Origin: Polyporus tsugae
Taxonomy: Eukaryota; Basidiomycota; Agaricomycetes; Polyporales; Polyporaceae
Reading direction: 5' to 3'
DNA: 64,000 bases
Assembly: GCA_024305745.1 (NCBI GenBank)
Contig: JAHRBS010000014.1
Location: 1,185,501 to 1,249,500, forward strand
Shown here: positions 34,258 through 45,804 of the stretch, piece after piece
Position numbering within the stretch: position 1 is the first letter of the stretch
How the letters are laid out: each line of letters opens with the position of its first letter
The notes under the pieces: generated by a model
The model's database searches: none
What the model was told of the DNA's origin: nothing
What the model saw: only the letters and a program-made list of their open reading frames with translations
Made by a program: the position numbers and the translations under genes

Positions 34258-36714
34258 CTAGAACCTGGACCAATCCCCCATCGCATCTTTGCTCTTGACC
34301 TTGAACGCATCCAACTCCCTGAACCATTTGACCCTCATTAACGCCTTCTGCATCTCATCCCTCCTCGGCACGTTCCCCCACCCTACCCACTTCGTAATCC
34401 ACTTCAGCAGCCTCACATACTGGCTCTCCCCGCGCCTCAACCTCTGGATCCACGGGCCCTCAAACGTCACCTCGCCCCAGTATACGAGCGCAGTTGCGAG
34501 AGTATCCCGCGACGGATGCACCTTCAGGTAACGCATCCAAGTGAGGACCAGAGGGATCTGCGCGGCACGGTCTTCCTCGGCAAGGAGATCGAACAGGGCG
34601 CGGAACATAGCGTCCTCTGGGACAATCCCAAAGTACATCCTCCCACCGTCCAGGTGCGGGCTCGCGTCGGCATCTTGGCCGTCTGCAGCCGCAGTACGGT
34701 CGCTCGAGTGGGAAGTGAAGCTATGCAGGAGGTCAGACATCGGCGAGACGGCCTGCTCGCCAGCGCTCCTCCGGATGGCGTAGCACGGAGGGTCGAACCC
34801 CTTCAACTCCGGCCAGTTCATCGTCAACACCTCCCACGCAGTCCGGAGCGCGATCACCCCAGCTCTTTCCCCCCTCCAGAACGCGGTCCCCGATCGCTTC
34901 CCGTCCGCGGCCAACAGCGCTTTGAAAGCCTCGGTGGCCTCCTCTCTGCCCATCGTTGCCCAGTCCTGGGTGGCTGTCTGGCTCCCGAGAGAAAGCACAC
35001 GTCCCAACCCGAAGTCCGCGATCGCGACTTGCAACGCGCCCTCGGTCTTGCGCGCGTACCGCGCGGCTTTGAGCACGATCGCGAGCGTCACCGAGTCCGG
35101 TTCGACACGGAAGACGCGCCGCATCGTATCCCAAATGAAAAAGACGGCGTCCGGCCGGCCGACACGAAGCAGGGACACCATATAGCTGTTGACGGCCTGA
35201 GTGTCGATAGTCCGCTCGGCTCGAACGTACGTCTTCGGAGTAAGCACAACGTAGTCTCCTTCCAAGTGCCTGTCCACGCCCACGGGAGTATCGGATTCAG
35301 GGACAAGGGGCAAAAGAAGGCGAAAGGCAGCCTCGGGTCGGCCTATCATGGTCAAGGCTTCGACAGCGATGGTGACCTCCGGCGCACTGAACTTGTCTCT
35401 GTCATCCCAAATCTCGTCGAGAAGCTTCGCCGCCTCGCCATATTCGCTCCTCTTGAGCAGGCCCTTGATGGTGACGAAGTAGCACCACAGCCGCTTCGTT
35501 CCGTCTCCAATGCTGTCCAGACCCGAGCGAAATGTGTTGAGGAGTTGGTGGAATGAAGTGGCTGCATCATTTGCAGATACACGGAGAGCCAGCATGTACA
35601 CCTTCTTCGGGATCCCCATATGGCCAGGAAATGGAGGAACATGGCCACTTTGACGCACGGTGGGATCGGCCTCTGCGCGTGCTGCGGTCTTTAGCAAGTA
35701 CTTGACATACTGCGTAACCTGCTTCGGCCGCTTTCCGCCTCGCAATGTGTCCTCCAACAGGAGAGCCTGATGTCGAATTGCGGTGATGTACTCGGCTTTG
35801 GGGCCATAGTATTCGCCCAGACGGATCCTTCGCCAGTACCTCGAAGCGGCCTTGCGCTTGCCAGTTCTGCCATAAATGTGGACGAAAGCGCGGGAGTGAG
35901 AGAGATTTGGGGAATAGCCGCGAGCTTTCATGTGCTGTTCGACTCGGGAGGCGACACGACCGGTAGCAGCACGGTTCTCGAGTATGGCGCGGTACGTGCG
36001 GACCCCCAGATCGAAGTGGTTGCGTGTGGCAAGGTCGAGGAGAAGGGCAATCATGCGTTGGAGTTCGTTGGCTGGGTGGACTTGAGCGAGGATGCGAAGC
36101 ATGAGGGCGATGTGAAAGTCATGAAGGCCGTGCTTGTAGCTGATGAGGCGAAGAACGAGGGAGCGAAGGGGGGCGTACATGCGGAGGTTGGCAAGCCAAT
36201 AGGCGGCGAGGAGGAGGACGAGGGGGGAGAGCTCAGCGGAGGTATGAGGATGGTGAAGAGCGAGGGTGGTTGCGGCCAATGCTTCGGTGGACGTAGCTGG
36301 GGGCTTGCAGAGGATGGCAAGAAGCAGCCACGTGGGGAGGGGGGCTGGACGGGGAGCAGAAGTCGGCGTCACGGGCAGGAGGGAAAGTACGTGATCGACA
36401 TGGTCAAGGGCGGACGCAAGAGTGGGAGCAGAAGCGATGTGAGCCCATTGGTTGTACTCAGAGGAGTCAGCCTGGGAGGAGCCCGGAGGAAGAAAGCCAC
36501 CGGGAGGTGGAGAGGTGGGCGCAGGAACGAATGTCAGGGAGGGGTGGGTGCATCGTTTGCGGTATATGGCAAGGAGGCTGCGTGGGGTAAGGACATAGGG
36601 CTCCCTGCGCGGGCTAGTGGGGACGGTGGACGAGAGCGGAGGCGGTTTACGGACATATTGGCGAACGAACAGGGGTGGAGCCTGAGGATGAATACGGAGT
36701 GCACCCCGCAACAT
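34258..36714 (-). CDS. PPR-like helical-repeat protein, probably mitochondrial
   Basis: A single uninterrupted frame of about 818 residues from the Met at 36714, which begins MLRGALRIHPQAPPLFVRQY. This opening is rich in Arg and Ser and lacks acidic residues, as in mitochondrial presequences. The rest is alpha-helical with helix-pair spacing (for example AASRYWRRIRLGEYYGPKAE, VTIAVEALTMIGRPEAAFRL, VNSYMVSLLRVGRPDAVFFI) like pentatricopeptide repeats of fungal organelle RNA-binding proteins. The frame is open further upstream to 37173 but would then overlap the next gene on the opposite strand, and that extension has an Arg-rich, unlikely sequence. Absence of introns is unusual here. The exact target RNA cannot be told. 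Confidence 0.75.
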   Translation of the reverse strand: MLRGALRIHPQAPPLFVRQYVRKPPPLSSTVPTSPRREPYVLTPRSLLAIYRKRCTHPSLTFVPAPTSPPPGGFLPPGSSQADSSEYNQWAHIASAPTLASALDHVDHVLSLLPVTPTSAPRPAPLPTWLLLAILCKPPATSTEALAATTLALHHPHTSAELSPLVLLLAAYWLANLRMYAPLRSLVLRLISYKHGLHDFHIALMLRILAQVHPANELQRMIALLLDLATRNHFDLGVRTYRAILENRAATGRVASRVEQHMKARGYSPNLSHSRAFVHIYGRTGKRKAASRYWRRIRLGEYYGPKAEYITAIRHQALLLEDTLRGGKRPKQVTQYVKYLLKTAARAEADPTVRQSGHVPPFPGHMGIPKKVYMLALRVSANDAATSFHQLLNTFRSGLDSIGDGTKRLWCYFVTIKGLLKRSEYGEAAKLLDEIWDDRDKFSAPEVTIAVEALTMIGRPEAAFRLLLPLVPESDTPVGVDRHLEGDYVVLTPKTYVRAERTIDTQAVNSYMVSLLRVGRPDAVFFIWDTMRRVFRVEPDSVTLAIVLKAARYARKTEGALQVAIADFGLGRVLSLGSQTATQDWATMGREEATEAFKALLAADGKRSGTAFWRGERAGVIALRTAWEVLTMNWPELKGFDPPCYAIRRSAGEQAVSPMSDLLHSFTSHSSDRTAAADGQDADASPHLDGGRMYFGIVPEDAMFRALFDLLAEEDRAAQIPLVLTWMRYLKVHPSRDTLATALVYWGEVTFEGPWIQRLRRGESQYVRLLKWITKWVGWGNVPRRDEMQKALMRVKWFRELDAFKVKSKDAMGDWSRF

Positions 36715-37132
36715 ACATCTGGAAATGCGGGGGTGGTCAATGGATGGGAGACGGTGGGAGTGGGAGGGACGCCGAGAAGACGAACCAGGACGGCTGGCGT
36801 GCGGCAGGAGGTCGAATGACGCGTCTGCCTCGATGCTCTTGTGTATCCCAAGAAATTTGAGATGTGGGCGGAGGACAGTTTGTCGACAGCGAGGACGGTG
36901 TCCGCGGCGGCGGCGGCGGCGAGTGGCAGGGCGGAGTCGGGGGGTGGACGAGATTGGGGCGGAGCTGGAAGCGCGATCAGAATGGACCCACAAAGGGCGG
37001 CGTTGCCCGCCCCCGCGTCCCTCTTTCTCTTTTCGCCACGTCCTTCCCGCCGCCGCCGTCGGGTATTCATCTCCCAACTCTCTCAGAAAACCAGACCGAC
37101 GGTGCGCATTGACGAGTGACTGACTCGACAGT
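36715..37132. promoter_or_regulatory. shared upstream region (PPR-like gene / SR protein)
   Basis: 418 bp between divergent ATGs. It contains a GGC-rich run (about 36900-36930) that is also part of the open frame extending upstream of the PPR-like gene. Confidence 0.45.
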
Positions 37133-38272
37133 ATGCCTCGCATCCTCTTCGTCAGTGGCTTCCACCCCACCACCCGCGCCAGGGACCTCGCCTATGAGTT
37201 CGAAAGGTAAGCCGGTCACTTCCTCCTCCCTCCCTCTCCCAGCCTTCTTTCTTTGTGGACAGGCTAACATTTCGTCCATCCATCCACAGGTTTGGTCCCC
37301 TTGTTCGCTGCGACGTTCCTGCTCCCCGCAACCCACATGCAAACTCCAACCCGTGAGTCGTTCTTTCTTCTTTGTCCAACCTCCTCTTGCAGTCGAGTCG
37401 TGGGCCGTCGACCAAATTCCGCTTTCCGCGCAACCTCGCCCCACCATCGTACGCGAGTCGTCGTTATCATGTCGTTGTCGTCCCTCGAGTCGTTCGAGTC
37501 ACCGAGCCGCGCAGGAACCCGCGCCCGCCGTCGTTTCAATGCCGTCACCCTAGCACGCACTGCGCTCGCATTTCAAATCCGATTCGCATTCGATTCCCCC
37601 TCGTCCCCCCGAACAATCCGAGCTCAACATTCCCCTCTCCCCGCCACGCAGTTACGCTTTCGTCGAGTTCCGCTCCCAGCGCGATGCCGAAGACGCTTAT
37701 TATGATATGTAAGTCACCCACCCACCCACTCCCCCATCCTGTCAATCGCCCGCCAATCCTCCTGATGTATGATTCTATACACAGGCACGGCCGTCACTTT
37801 GAAGGTTCCCGGTTGAGCATCCAAGTGAGTGCCACTGCACACCGCATTTTCATTCTCTCATCACAGCGCCCACAAAACGACGCCTAATCCATCAATTCTT
37901 ACCTTCTAGTGGGCCAAGAATCCACCCTCGTCCGTCTGGCGCTTCGACCGACGCTCGCCCCCTCCCCACCGGGACCGTGAGCGATCCCGCAGCCCGCGTC
38001 GGCGTGGTGGCGACAGGGAGAGGGACAGGCCCGACAGGGGTCAGGACCGCGAGAGGGACCGGGACCGCGGGGGAGAGGAGCGGGACAAGGACCGTGAGGA
38101 GAGGCGGCGCCGGAGCAGGAGCCCTGATCGCAGGCGGAGCCCGAGCCCGGAGAGGCGGAACAAGGAAGACCGGGCTAGGACGCCGCCCCCGCCTGAGGAG
38201 GGGGACCGGAAGAAGGATGTGCAGGAGGAGGAGTCGCGCGACCGTGCGCAGACGCCTCCCCGCGATTATTGA
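37133..38272 (+). CDS. SR-type splicing factor (RRM plus RS domain)
   Basis: Five exons give a protein of about 198 residues. Exon 1 (MPRILFVSGFHPTTRARDLA) holds RNP2 (ILFVSGF). The join YEFE-R-FGPLVRCDVP gives the next strand. Exon 3 holds the RNP1-like YAFVEF, then QRDAEDAYYDM and HGRHFEGSRLSIQWAKNP complete one RRM. The C-terminal half is an RS domain (RERSRSPRRRGGDRERDR, RRRSRSPDRRRSPSPERR) ending AQTPPRDY. SR proteins bind exonic enhancers and help the early spliceosome choose splice sites; kinases of the SRPK and CLK families phosphorylate the RS part. Introns have GTAAGC/GTGAGT/GTAAGT donors. Stop TGA at 38270-38272. Divergent to the PPR-like gene. Confidence 0.9.
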
Positions 38273-38725
38273 GTTATATCGGTGAACGATTGCATTGGCG
38301 AGAATTGCTGAGCATCATCGTCATTGGGTTCATGCCGCTTTACACTGAAGAGTTTCGTTTGGGCTTGATTTTCTTCGATTCGTTTTATTTTACATCCAGT
38401 CTCCGTCCGGCGGCGCAGAATGCATTTGTGCGATGAATGAAATTACAGTAGTGTTGGTACCGACCGTCTCAGCGATGTAATAGAGACAGGGATTATGCAA
38501 TCTGGTTCTATCTCAGTCTGAGTCTGCTCGTTGGTGTCTAGGTCGCGGTCGTCGTTGGCTGTGATGGCGGGTGCAGGGAAGTGATGTCGTCACCGGCCGG
38601 CCGCTCGCCGCGTTGCCTGCAGCTGCCTTCATCCGTTCTGCAACCATCGCTCCCTTCTCCCGCCTTGCTCGCCTTCCTTTCAGCGTCCATCGCCTCACCA
38701 ACCAGCCTGACCCTCAGCCTACCCC
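38273..38725. other. intergenic between SR protein and RING-CH ligase genes
   Basis: Contains the 3' region of the SR gene and the promoter of the next gene on the same strand. No coding signal. Confidence 0.45.
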
Positions 38726-40497
38726 ATGGCAGACCTAGAGTGGGTGCCCACCGTGCAGGATCTTCGGGTGAGTACTATCCGCCACACACACCCTCTCTCC
38801 CTAATCGTTTGCGTCTCTCAGGTGAAGCTCTGTTATATATGCCGCGAAGAAGAGAGATACGACAGTACGTCGTCGTCCTAACGCCGCAACCCGTCCCACT
38901 AGTACTAATCCCCCTCGGTCCCCCCACTTGCCATCCCCCAGACCCAGAAGACCCTCCCCGCCCATGGACACACCCTTGTTCCTGCACGCTTATCGCACAT
39001 GAGTCCTGTCTGCTAGAATGGATCAAGTCCGCCCAGCAGGATGCGTCCCGCGCTGGCAACGCACTCAAGTGTCCCCAATGTGGCGCAACCTACGAGCTCG
39101 AGAGTGACAACCCACGCAGTCTTCGCGTATTGAACGCGGTCAACTCAGCACTATCTGCTGCAGGGAAGATGGCGACTGTGGTTGGCTTCGTCAGCTTGAC
39201 GGCGAGCTTTGGATTCAGTGCGTTTCCACTCCACTCCTGCATTCATTCAGCACTCATGCTCGACGGAAACAGCAATCTATGTTGTGTCTACCTCATACGG
39301 AGCCTTTGCCGTTAAGGAGTTCCTAGGCGAGGACATGTACAACACCCTCCTCACCGACAACCCCTCCGTATGGCCCTGGCATGCCTTCATCCACCTGCCC
39401 ATCATCCCCTTCTCCCTCATCCTCTCCCGGACCCGCCTTTTCGACACCTTCCCTATCGTCCCTCTCTTCCTCACCTGGTCATCCTCGCCTCCAGTCCATT
39501 TGTCAATCCCTTCCTCCTCTTTATGGAACTTTACGCGCATCGGGGCGCCCTACTCCCCTCCTCCACTCAGCTGGCCTCCGACACCCCTGATGGGTATGGT
39601 CCTGTACCCGTTCGTTCGGATCATGTACCGCCGATTCTTTGACAAGCTCACCAAGTTCGTTATGGGCGCACATACGGATGCCGCCAATAGTGATGGAGGT
39701 CCCATCCGGCGCGTCGTCTGGGCATTGAACGAGGGCGGTCCCGCGCCCCTCCGGGTCCGCATCGGTGCAAACATCGACCCCGCTCCACCAGAGGGCCGAG
39801 CTCACCCCGCCGCGCAGGGCGCACCGAATGCTCCGGCCCAGGAGGGCCAAGGTGCCGCGCAGAGACCAGTCGAAGGGGAAGAGAACAACGCGCCCGACGA
39901 CCCAGCCGCCGTTGCAGAGCGCACGTTGCACGTCACGACCTCCTCCCTCGGCCGCTTCGTCGGAGGCGCGTTGCTCATCCCAACAATCTCGAACCGCATG
40001 GGCAAATTCCTCTACCATCTGTCGCAGTATTCGCCGTTCCTCCGTACATTCCTCGCCATCCGCGAGCGACCCGCGACGATACCGGCCCAGATCAGGCTGT
40101 TTGGCACCCCGCCCGGGAGCTCCAACAACCTGATGCGGCAGATTGGGACGCACCTGTTGACAGGAATCAACGTTATGTTTGGTGGCACGCCTACGTGGAA
40201 CGAGCAAGATCCTGTGTGGTGGCGAAATGCTGCCGGGCTGGGCCTCTTCGTCTTCGTGAGTAGGAATCCTTTCTAAGCAAAGGACTGTCCATGACCTACG
40301 GTTTGCAGGCCAAGGATTGCATCCGTCTCCTCCACCTTTACCTCACAAAACGCGAACTGCAGTCGCGCAAGGTGAAGAACCGCACATTCGCGGGCATTGA
40401 CATCAGGGAGCTCGACCTCATCAATCCGCCACCAAACACCGACACTCCCGACCGAACAGCGACCCAGCCTGCGCCGGGACCGGATGCGCCTAGCTAA
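38726..40497 (+). CDS. RING-CH (MARCH-type) E3 ubiquitin ligase, membrane protein
   Basis: The protein starts MADLEWVPTVQDLR and ends TQPAPGPDAPS. The N-terminal RING-CH finger is complete: CYICREEE, then HPCSCTLIAHESCLLEWI, then LKCPQCGATYELE, which gives the C4HC3 ligand order. It is followed by hydrophobic stretches (ATVVGFVSLTASFGF; HAFIHLPIIPFSLIL; GLGLFVFV) and a linker of about 90 residues rich in Ala, Pro and Glu. The layout of an N-terminal finger plus several membrane segments is that of MARCHF5-like ligases of the mitochondrial outer membrane or ER, which ubiquitinate organelle-shape and quality-control proteins. The location is inferred. Five exons are joined by short introns. No damage was seen. 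Confidence 0.85.
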
Positions 40498-40735
40498 CGG
40501 TTTCATTACCCATTCCTCGTTTTGTAAATCACACTCCACTCTCGCTATCATGTTGGTTTTGCATTTGGAAGCTACCGCGGATCGCTATCGTTGCAATCAA
40601 ATCCTAGACGATCACGATGCGTATGGCAAGCGAATAGAGCATGAATACAACAGTGAAGACGGAGGGACGATATACAGAACACCTCTAACGCTACAGGGTG
40701 TGGCAGTTCGTGTACTAGTTCTACAACAGAGCCGC

Positions 40736-42591
40736 CTAATCCACCTCTAGCACGGTGCCGCGTTGCACGCTCCCCCAACCTATAAATGATGCTGTGAGCA
40801 TCTCTCATATGACCGCGATAGTGCAGAAGGGTACTCACCAACGAGTCGCCAGTGCTTCTCAATTCGTCGAGAGAGAGCGACCTTCTCTCCGACCTCGGTA
40901 CATGCGGGAGAAGTGAGTTGGATCTTGGCAAGATCGCCCTTGACGGAGAGAACACGGCCGCCGGTGGATGTCGAGCCGATGTTGATGAGGAGAAGCTCGT
41001 TCTTCACGAGCTTGCTGACTTTTGTTTGCTTCTTGTCCTCCGTCTTGACACCGAGCAATCGACGAAGCAAGAACAGTGAGATCTCGAGTTCTGCAATCGA
41101 ACGCATCATCTCAGCATTGCCATCGCCCGGGCGTAAAACTTCCAGGCACGTACCGGTGAAGATCTTCGGGAGTTTGCCCACCGCACCCAACACCTGACCG
41201 ACCAGCCGATCCGCACGACAGAGCGTCGGGTCGATCCTGGTACCCACACCAATCAGACCGCCCGGCACGGCAAACTGCAGGTGGTTGGTCTCGGCATGCA
41301 ACGAGACGATGCGCGAGAAGATGGGCTTGCACCGATTGCGACCCTGCGCGTCCTTGGTGACGATACCCGGGCGGATCTCGACCTCTTGGCCGAGGCGAAG
41401 GACACCGGTGAGGATGGATCCACCGGCGACACCGCCCTTGAGCTCGTCGACCTCCGCACCGGGTTTGTTAACGTCGAAGGAACGGATGACAATCAGGCGG
41501 GGGTCGGTGGTAAAGTCGCGGACGGGAATAGGAATGCGCTTGACGATGTACTCGTTGACAGCATCGATGTTGTACTTGAGCTGGGCGGATATGGGAACGA
41601 TGGGTGACGATTCCGCGACGGTACCTGGATGGACGCGCTGAGTATACAATTTATACAATGAGACAAATGCAGAACGCACCCTTGACGAAAGCGACGATGC
41701 TCTTATGATGCTCTAATGCCTGCTCTTCCTTGATCAAATCGACCTTGTTCTGGAGGATGATGATGTTCTCGAGCTTCATGATCTCAACGGCGGCCAAGTG
41801 TTCGCTCGTCTGCGGCTGTGGGCACGTCTCGTTGCCCGCAATGAGGAGGAGGGCGGCATCCATGACGGCAGCACCGTTAAGCATCGTAGCCATCAGGATG
41901 TCATGACCTGGACAATCGACGAAGGAGACGTGGCGGACGAGCTTCATTCTGGAATTGCAACCTGGTCGCTCGCATGGGGGGTTGTCTTCCTTGTCGGAAC
42001 GGTACGACCTATAACAACCCGGTCGGGGACAGGCCTCGTTTTCGCATTTATAGATCTACAAGATTTGGATAAAAGACGTTGTTTTTCGTAAACATGAGGT
42101 ATATGAGGATTGCGGGGTAGATGGCGGTGATTGAAGCAGGATGGCGGCAGGGAAAACATGCGGGAAAGATGGAAAGACAAGCAAGGGGCACGTACCTTGG
42201 CGTTAGCGTAACCTAGCTTGATGGTAATGTTACGGACGAGCTCGTTCTTGAAACGGACAGTCATGACACCTGAGATTGCCTTGACTACAGTGGACTTGCC
42301 GTGAGCGACATGGCCAATGGTTCCTATCCGAGGTATATTCATCTCAGCATCGTCCAGGGAACTGGCTTCCAGAGGAGAACGCACCCAAGTTGATGGTGGC
42401 CTGTGGGCATATTCAGCGTAATTCTGACGAATAAGAGGGATAGAGATACGGACCTGTTTTGAGATGACTTCGGGGGACAATGGAGTGAGTTTTGAAGGGT
42501 CGACCTCGACCTTGACGATCTGTTCGGAATCGCTTTCCTCCTCCGAGTCACTGTCGTCGGCGACTTTACGGCGAGTTTCGTCTCCCGGCAT
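40736..42591 (-). CDS. GCD11: translation initiation factor eIF2 subunit gamma
   Basis: The protein starts [20 protein letters not shown] and ends [14 protein letters not shown]. All GTPase motifs are present: G1 in [19 protein letters not shown]3 in VDCPGHD, G4 in LQNKVDLI. A zinc knuckle with four cysteines ([29 protein letters not shown]) separates G1 from G3, as in eIF2-gamma/aIF2-gamma. C-terminal beta-barrel domains follow ([34 protein letters not shown]). eIF2 brings initiator Met-tRNA to the 40S subunit. At least six exons, including a last exon of about 50 bp after a GTGAGT...ATAG intron (about 40785-40838). Stop TAG at 40736-40738. Single-copy essential gene; no damage seen. Confidence 0.96.
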
Positions 42592-43112
42592 GTTTTTCGT
42601 TTATCAGCACTAGTACTGTTGTGAACGGAAGGATGGAGAGCTCGAAAGATGGTCGGGGTCGGGGAAGAGATCTCGGAGTCACATGTTACATGTTACACAG
42701 ACCAGTCACGGGCGTCTTTCCCTAGTGCTCAATTTGTCCTTGTTTGTCCCAGCGGATTGCACTCTGCAGGCGGCACTATTACTGTACTACTACTAATGAT
42801 ATTGCTCGTCTAGATCTCTTGTGACGCCTCCCAGCCCTGTAACTGTAAGTGCTCGAGCCAAGCTTCGTGTCCTTTTTACGACCACCTGAGATCTGAGGTC
42901 CTGTGGCTCGAGAGAGCTTTCCAAAATCCTTCAAATCCTAACCCTCTCATGAATCACAGGTAACGAAAACCTCCCTCTCCAACATTCGCTGCCTCCATCG
43001 TTCGTGATCTCGTCATCCTCTTCAAGTGTATGTTTATAGATGCTGGGTTCCTAATACTATCGCTGACGGTTTGCACATATTCTAGAGTTCCGTGCTCCCT
43101 ACAAGTTAGAGA
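42592..43112. promoter_or_regulatory. shared upstream region of eIF2-gamma and the 43113 gene
   Basis: 521 bp between divergent ATGs. A probable 5'-UTR intron of the plus-strand gene spans about 43027-43085 (GTATGT...TCTAG), with a branch-like CTGAC before its end. Confidence 0.45.
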
Positions 43113-43634
43113 ATGCGACCGCCTCACGCGACTGCCCATCCTGTTCAGCTGGAGTCCAACACCCTCTACATCTCCACTATACCCCTGCTTTCAAATGTGT
43201 TTCATTGGGCTCTCATACACATTAACCCGGATGGAGTTGCCACTCGCCACCATTGGGCCGCGACGACCATCGATCCGCAGGGCCCAGAGGCGTACGTCGA
43301 ACAGGAGCTGCCGCATGGCCCAATGTCAAAAGTCGATAAGGACCACATCCTCGCATACTTCAAGATTTCGGATTATAGTCCTATGGACGTCACCGAACTC
43401 CGAGAGATTTGTTCTGCGGTCTTCCCTAGCAGCTACGCCACTGCACAGGAGAATCGACGTGCTGACATCACCTGTCGTACTTGGATAACTCACATCTTGA
43501 GCCGACTCATCCCTGCCGAACGCGCTCATGAGATCGAGGAACTCGTGAAGAAACACAGCACCACGTGTTCGGGCACATTCACTTCGGACTTCTTGTTCCA
43601 GAGGCAGTACAACGTACAAGTCTATACTCTGTGA
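43113..43634 (+). CDS. small protein of unknown function
   Basis: A single open frame of 173 residues starts MRPPHATAHPVQLESNTLYI. The core FHWALIHINPDGVATRHHWA, then WAATTIDPQGPEAYVEQEL, PSSYATAQENRRADITCRTW and FLFQRQYNVQVYTL, looks like a folded alpha/beta domain. FHWALI at the start, with spaced His, Asn and Cys residues (TCRTWI), recalls papain-like or NlpC-like fungal orphan families, but I cannot prove a catalytic site. A probable intron lies in the 5' leader. It is head-to-head with eIF2-gamma. Codon use looks like that of its neighbours, so I treat it as real. Confidence 0.6.
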   Translation: MRPPHATAHPVQLESNTLYISTIPLLSNVFHWALIHINPDGVATRHHWAATTIDPQGPEAYVEQELPHGPMSKVDKDHILAYFKISDYSPMDVTELREICSAVFPSSYATAQENRRADITCRTWITHILSRLIPAERAHEIEELVKKHSTTCSGTFTSDFLFQRQYNVQVYTL

Positions 43635-45804
43635 CCTGGGTGAGGTGCCCCCTTACGCTTACGACTTCCTACATATGATGTACTGATACATCCCTTTAGT
43701 GCAGTCACAGTGAGAGAAGGGAGCAAATCAAGGTAAGACGTTGCAATATGCCATGTCCAAAACCTAACTTGTCGCTCACATGCAATTCATTCATATTCAA
43801 ACGCCGGGGTATCTGACAGGACAGATGCCGTCCTTTCTTCGTGCCGAAGACAACGCTTACCGTACCGCCCGCGCCTTACCGTTCGCATTCCTGCACCCTC
43901 CCATGTACACATAGTCCTCACCCAATTCTCTGCCGTCATCCACAACACCCACTTGTATTACCATTTCGATGATGTACGGACGTACGTTATCATAACTCTA
44001 ACAACCAGCATGAGCGGCGCATTTGAACGTACTCCGCTCGATACTACACAGTGCCGCTGTCGTGTATGTGCAACCAGTGCGAAGACGGAAGGTACCGACG
44101 GTGCACGCGTACAGTACTCCCGGTCCAGCCAATGACCACTCGCGGTTCTAGATCATAGAAAACGTAAATTTGAATGGCCAGCAGCCTGTGGCCCTCCCCA
44201 AATGATCGATAAGGCTTGACTAGTTGACTATGTAGGACTTGTCGTGCACAGGTACCGTTCACACGTTCAACCACACTGACAGTTGGGCGGCGGAGGGTGA
44301 AGGGAAATAGTACAGTACCGTTACGCTTGTCGCGGGGGGATGTCCACTTGTCCAGAACTTTGAGAACCTAGCTACCTGCAGGTAGGAGCAGCAACGGGCA
44401 GTAAACATAAACGTCCCCATGGCAAAGACCAAAGACTCGTAATCAATTGAGAAACGTTCGGAGAGATGATCCTGACCACTATCAGTAGGTACTACAACGG
44501 GGTATATATCCCGATGGGCTAACAGCCCATGCAGGTTGCCAACCGACGATGGGCCTCACACGTGACGGTCCCCACCCATGATCTCGCCCCGCCTGACCCC
44601 CTGAGCTGTTTGTCGCCAGCGCGCGTATGTCGGCGTCCACACGTGGCTCCCCAAACCTAAGTATGTCGCCAGCATGCGCGCTGGTTCCTCCCCCGTTTGT
44701 GGTCTTCGTCGGCGCCCGCCCCCTTTCCCCGCCGACGCGCACCCTCCAAACCATCGCGCGTAAGAGCCCGTTGAGCGGCCCGTCACCGTCGCTGCCGCCG
44801 CGCATCCCGTCTCGAGATCGCAGGCTCCAGGATGCATTGTCCCCCGGAGGTGCGCCATCACCCGCCATCACCCGCCGTCGATTCCCATCTCCGGGCCCTT
44901 GAATCAGTTCGACGCCATCTTTACAACGCCTCGCATCACATGCTGATGCGCCCCCTTCCAGGCAACCGTCCCTTTTGGCCATGTTTCCGCTCACCGCCTC
45001 GCTCCACACGACCTTTCTGTCGCCACGTTCCTGGTACCTGACGCTGTTCAGACTTGAGCGCTGCTCTCGGTAGGTCCTCGCCCGTTGCGTTCATGTCTGA
45101 CTACACGACTAATTCGTCGTTATTTCAGCCGCTCGCCCCGTCCTCCTGTTACAATCCCAGCCGCCGATGACACCAGAACCTGCCCGCCGGATGGACCGTC
45201 GACTGTGCTTCACGAGTCGAGGAACTCGCCATGCGTCCCGGCTCTTGGCTGGTCGTGCGATCGACGAGTTATCATCCATCAAAAGTTCTCGGTGCCTGGC
45301 GGGAGTGCCGAGCGCCGTCCCTCGCTTTTGGATGCATCCTGGCCGCCTCGCTGATCCTGGCCACCGCTCCCGCCCGCGGCTCCTCCATCGTCTCCGAATG
45401 GGCATCCCGACCCTCTTTCCCAATTACGACCATGCATAGTTATGCACGCACGCCGACAAGCATGCCTGCGCCCCGATCCGCGTGGACAGGCGGCGGGCAC
45501 CGGCCGCAGTTCTCCATCTGCTGTAGCTGTAATCGCACGCATCAGCTGGTTGCTATGTGCGCGAGCTAAATACGTTGTACGTACTTACATACGCGCCGGA
45601 CCAATAAATCAGCGCGAGACTGCGCGTGTGTCAGCCATCCACGATCGAGATATAGGACATACCAAACGCTATTCTGCCGGCAGCGATCCGTACTTGCGTT
45701 CGAGAACTTGAATGCTTGACACGATTGGGATTGGGGGGAACTTATGGCTACATACATTCAAGAAATGATTTCTCGTTCCCTCGTCGTTGTCTACTACTTA
45801 GCCT
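43635..45804. other. 2.2-kb stretch without a confident gene
   Basis: The stretch is AT-richer to about 44500, then GC-rich with open frames on both strands (for example 44482-45009 minus) that lack motifs and splice links. A short tandem duplication (CCATCACCCG twice, about 44855-44877) is present. These frames look like by-products of high GC. Confidence 0.4.

Noticed and set aside
34516..36819. long plus-strand open frames (34516-35556 and 35770-36819)
   Set aside because: They are antisense to the single-exon PPR-like gene and have no independent motif or promoter.
36715..37173. N-terminal extension of the PPR-like protein from Met at 37173
   Set aside because: It would overlap the SR gene start on the other strand, and it reads as Arg-rich low-complexity sequence. 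The Met at 36714 begins a good mitochondrial presequence.
44482..45009. 175-codon minus-strand open frame
   Set aside because: GC-rich sequence gives long frames on both strands here; the product is Gly/Arg-rich without motifs, and no splice signals tie it to a gene.
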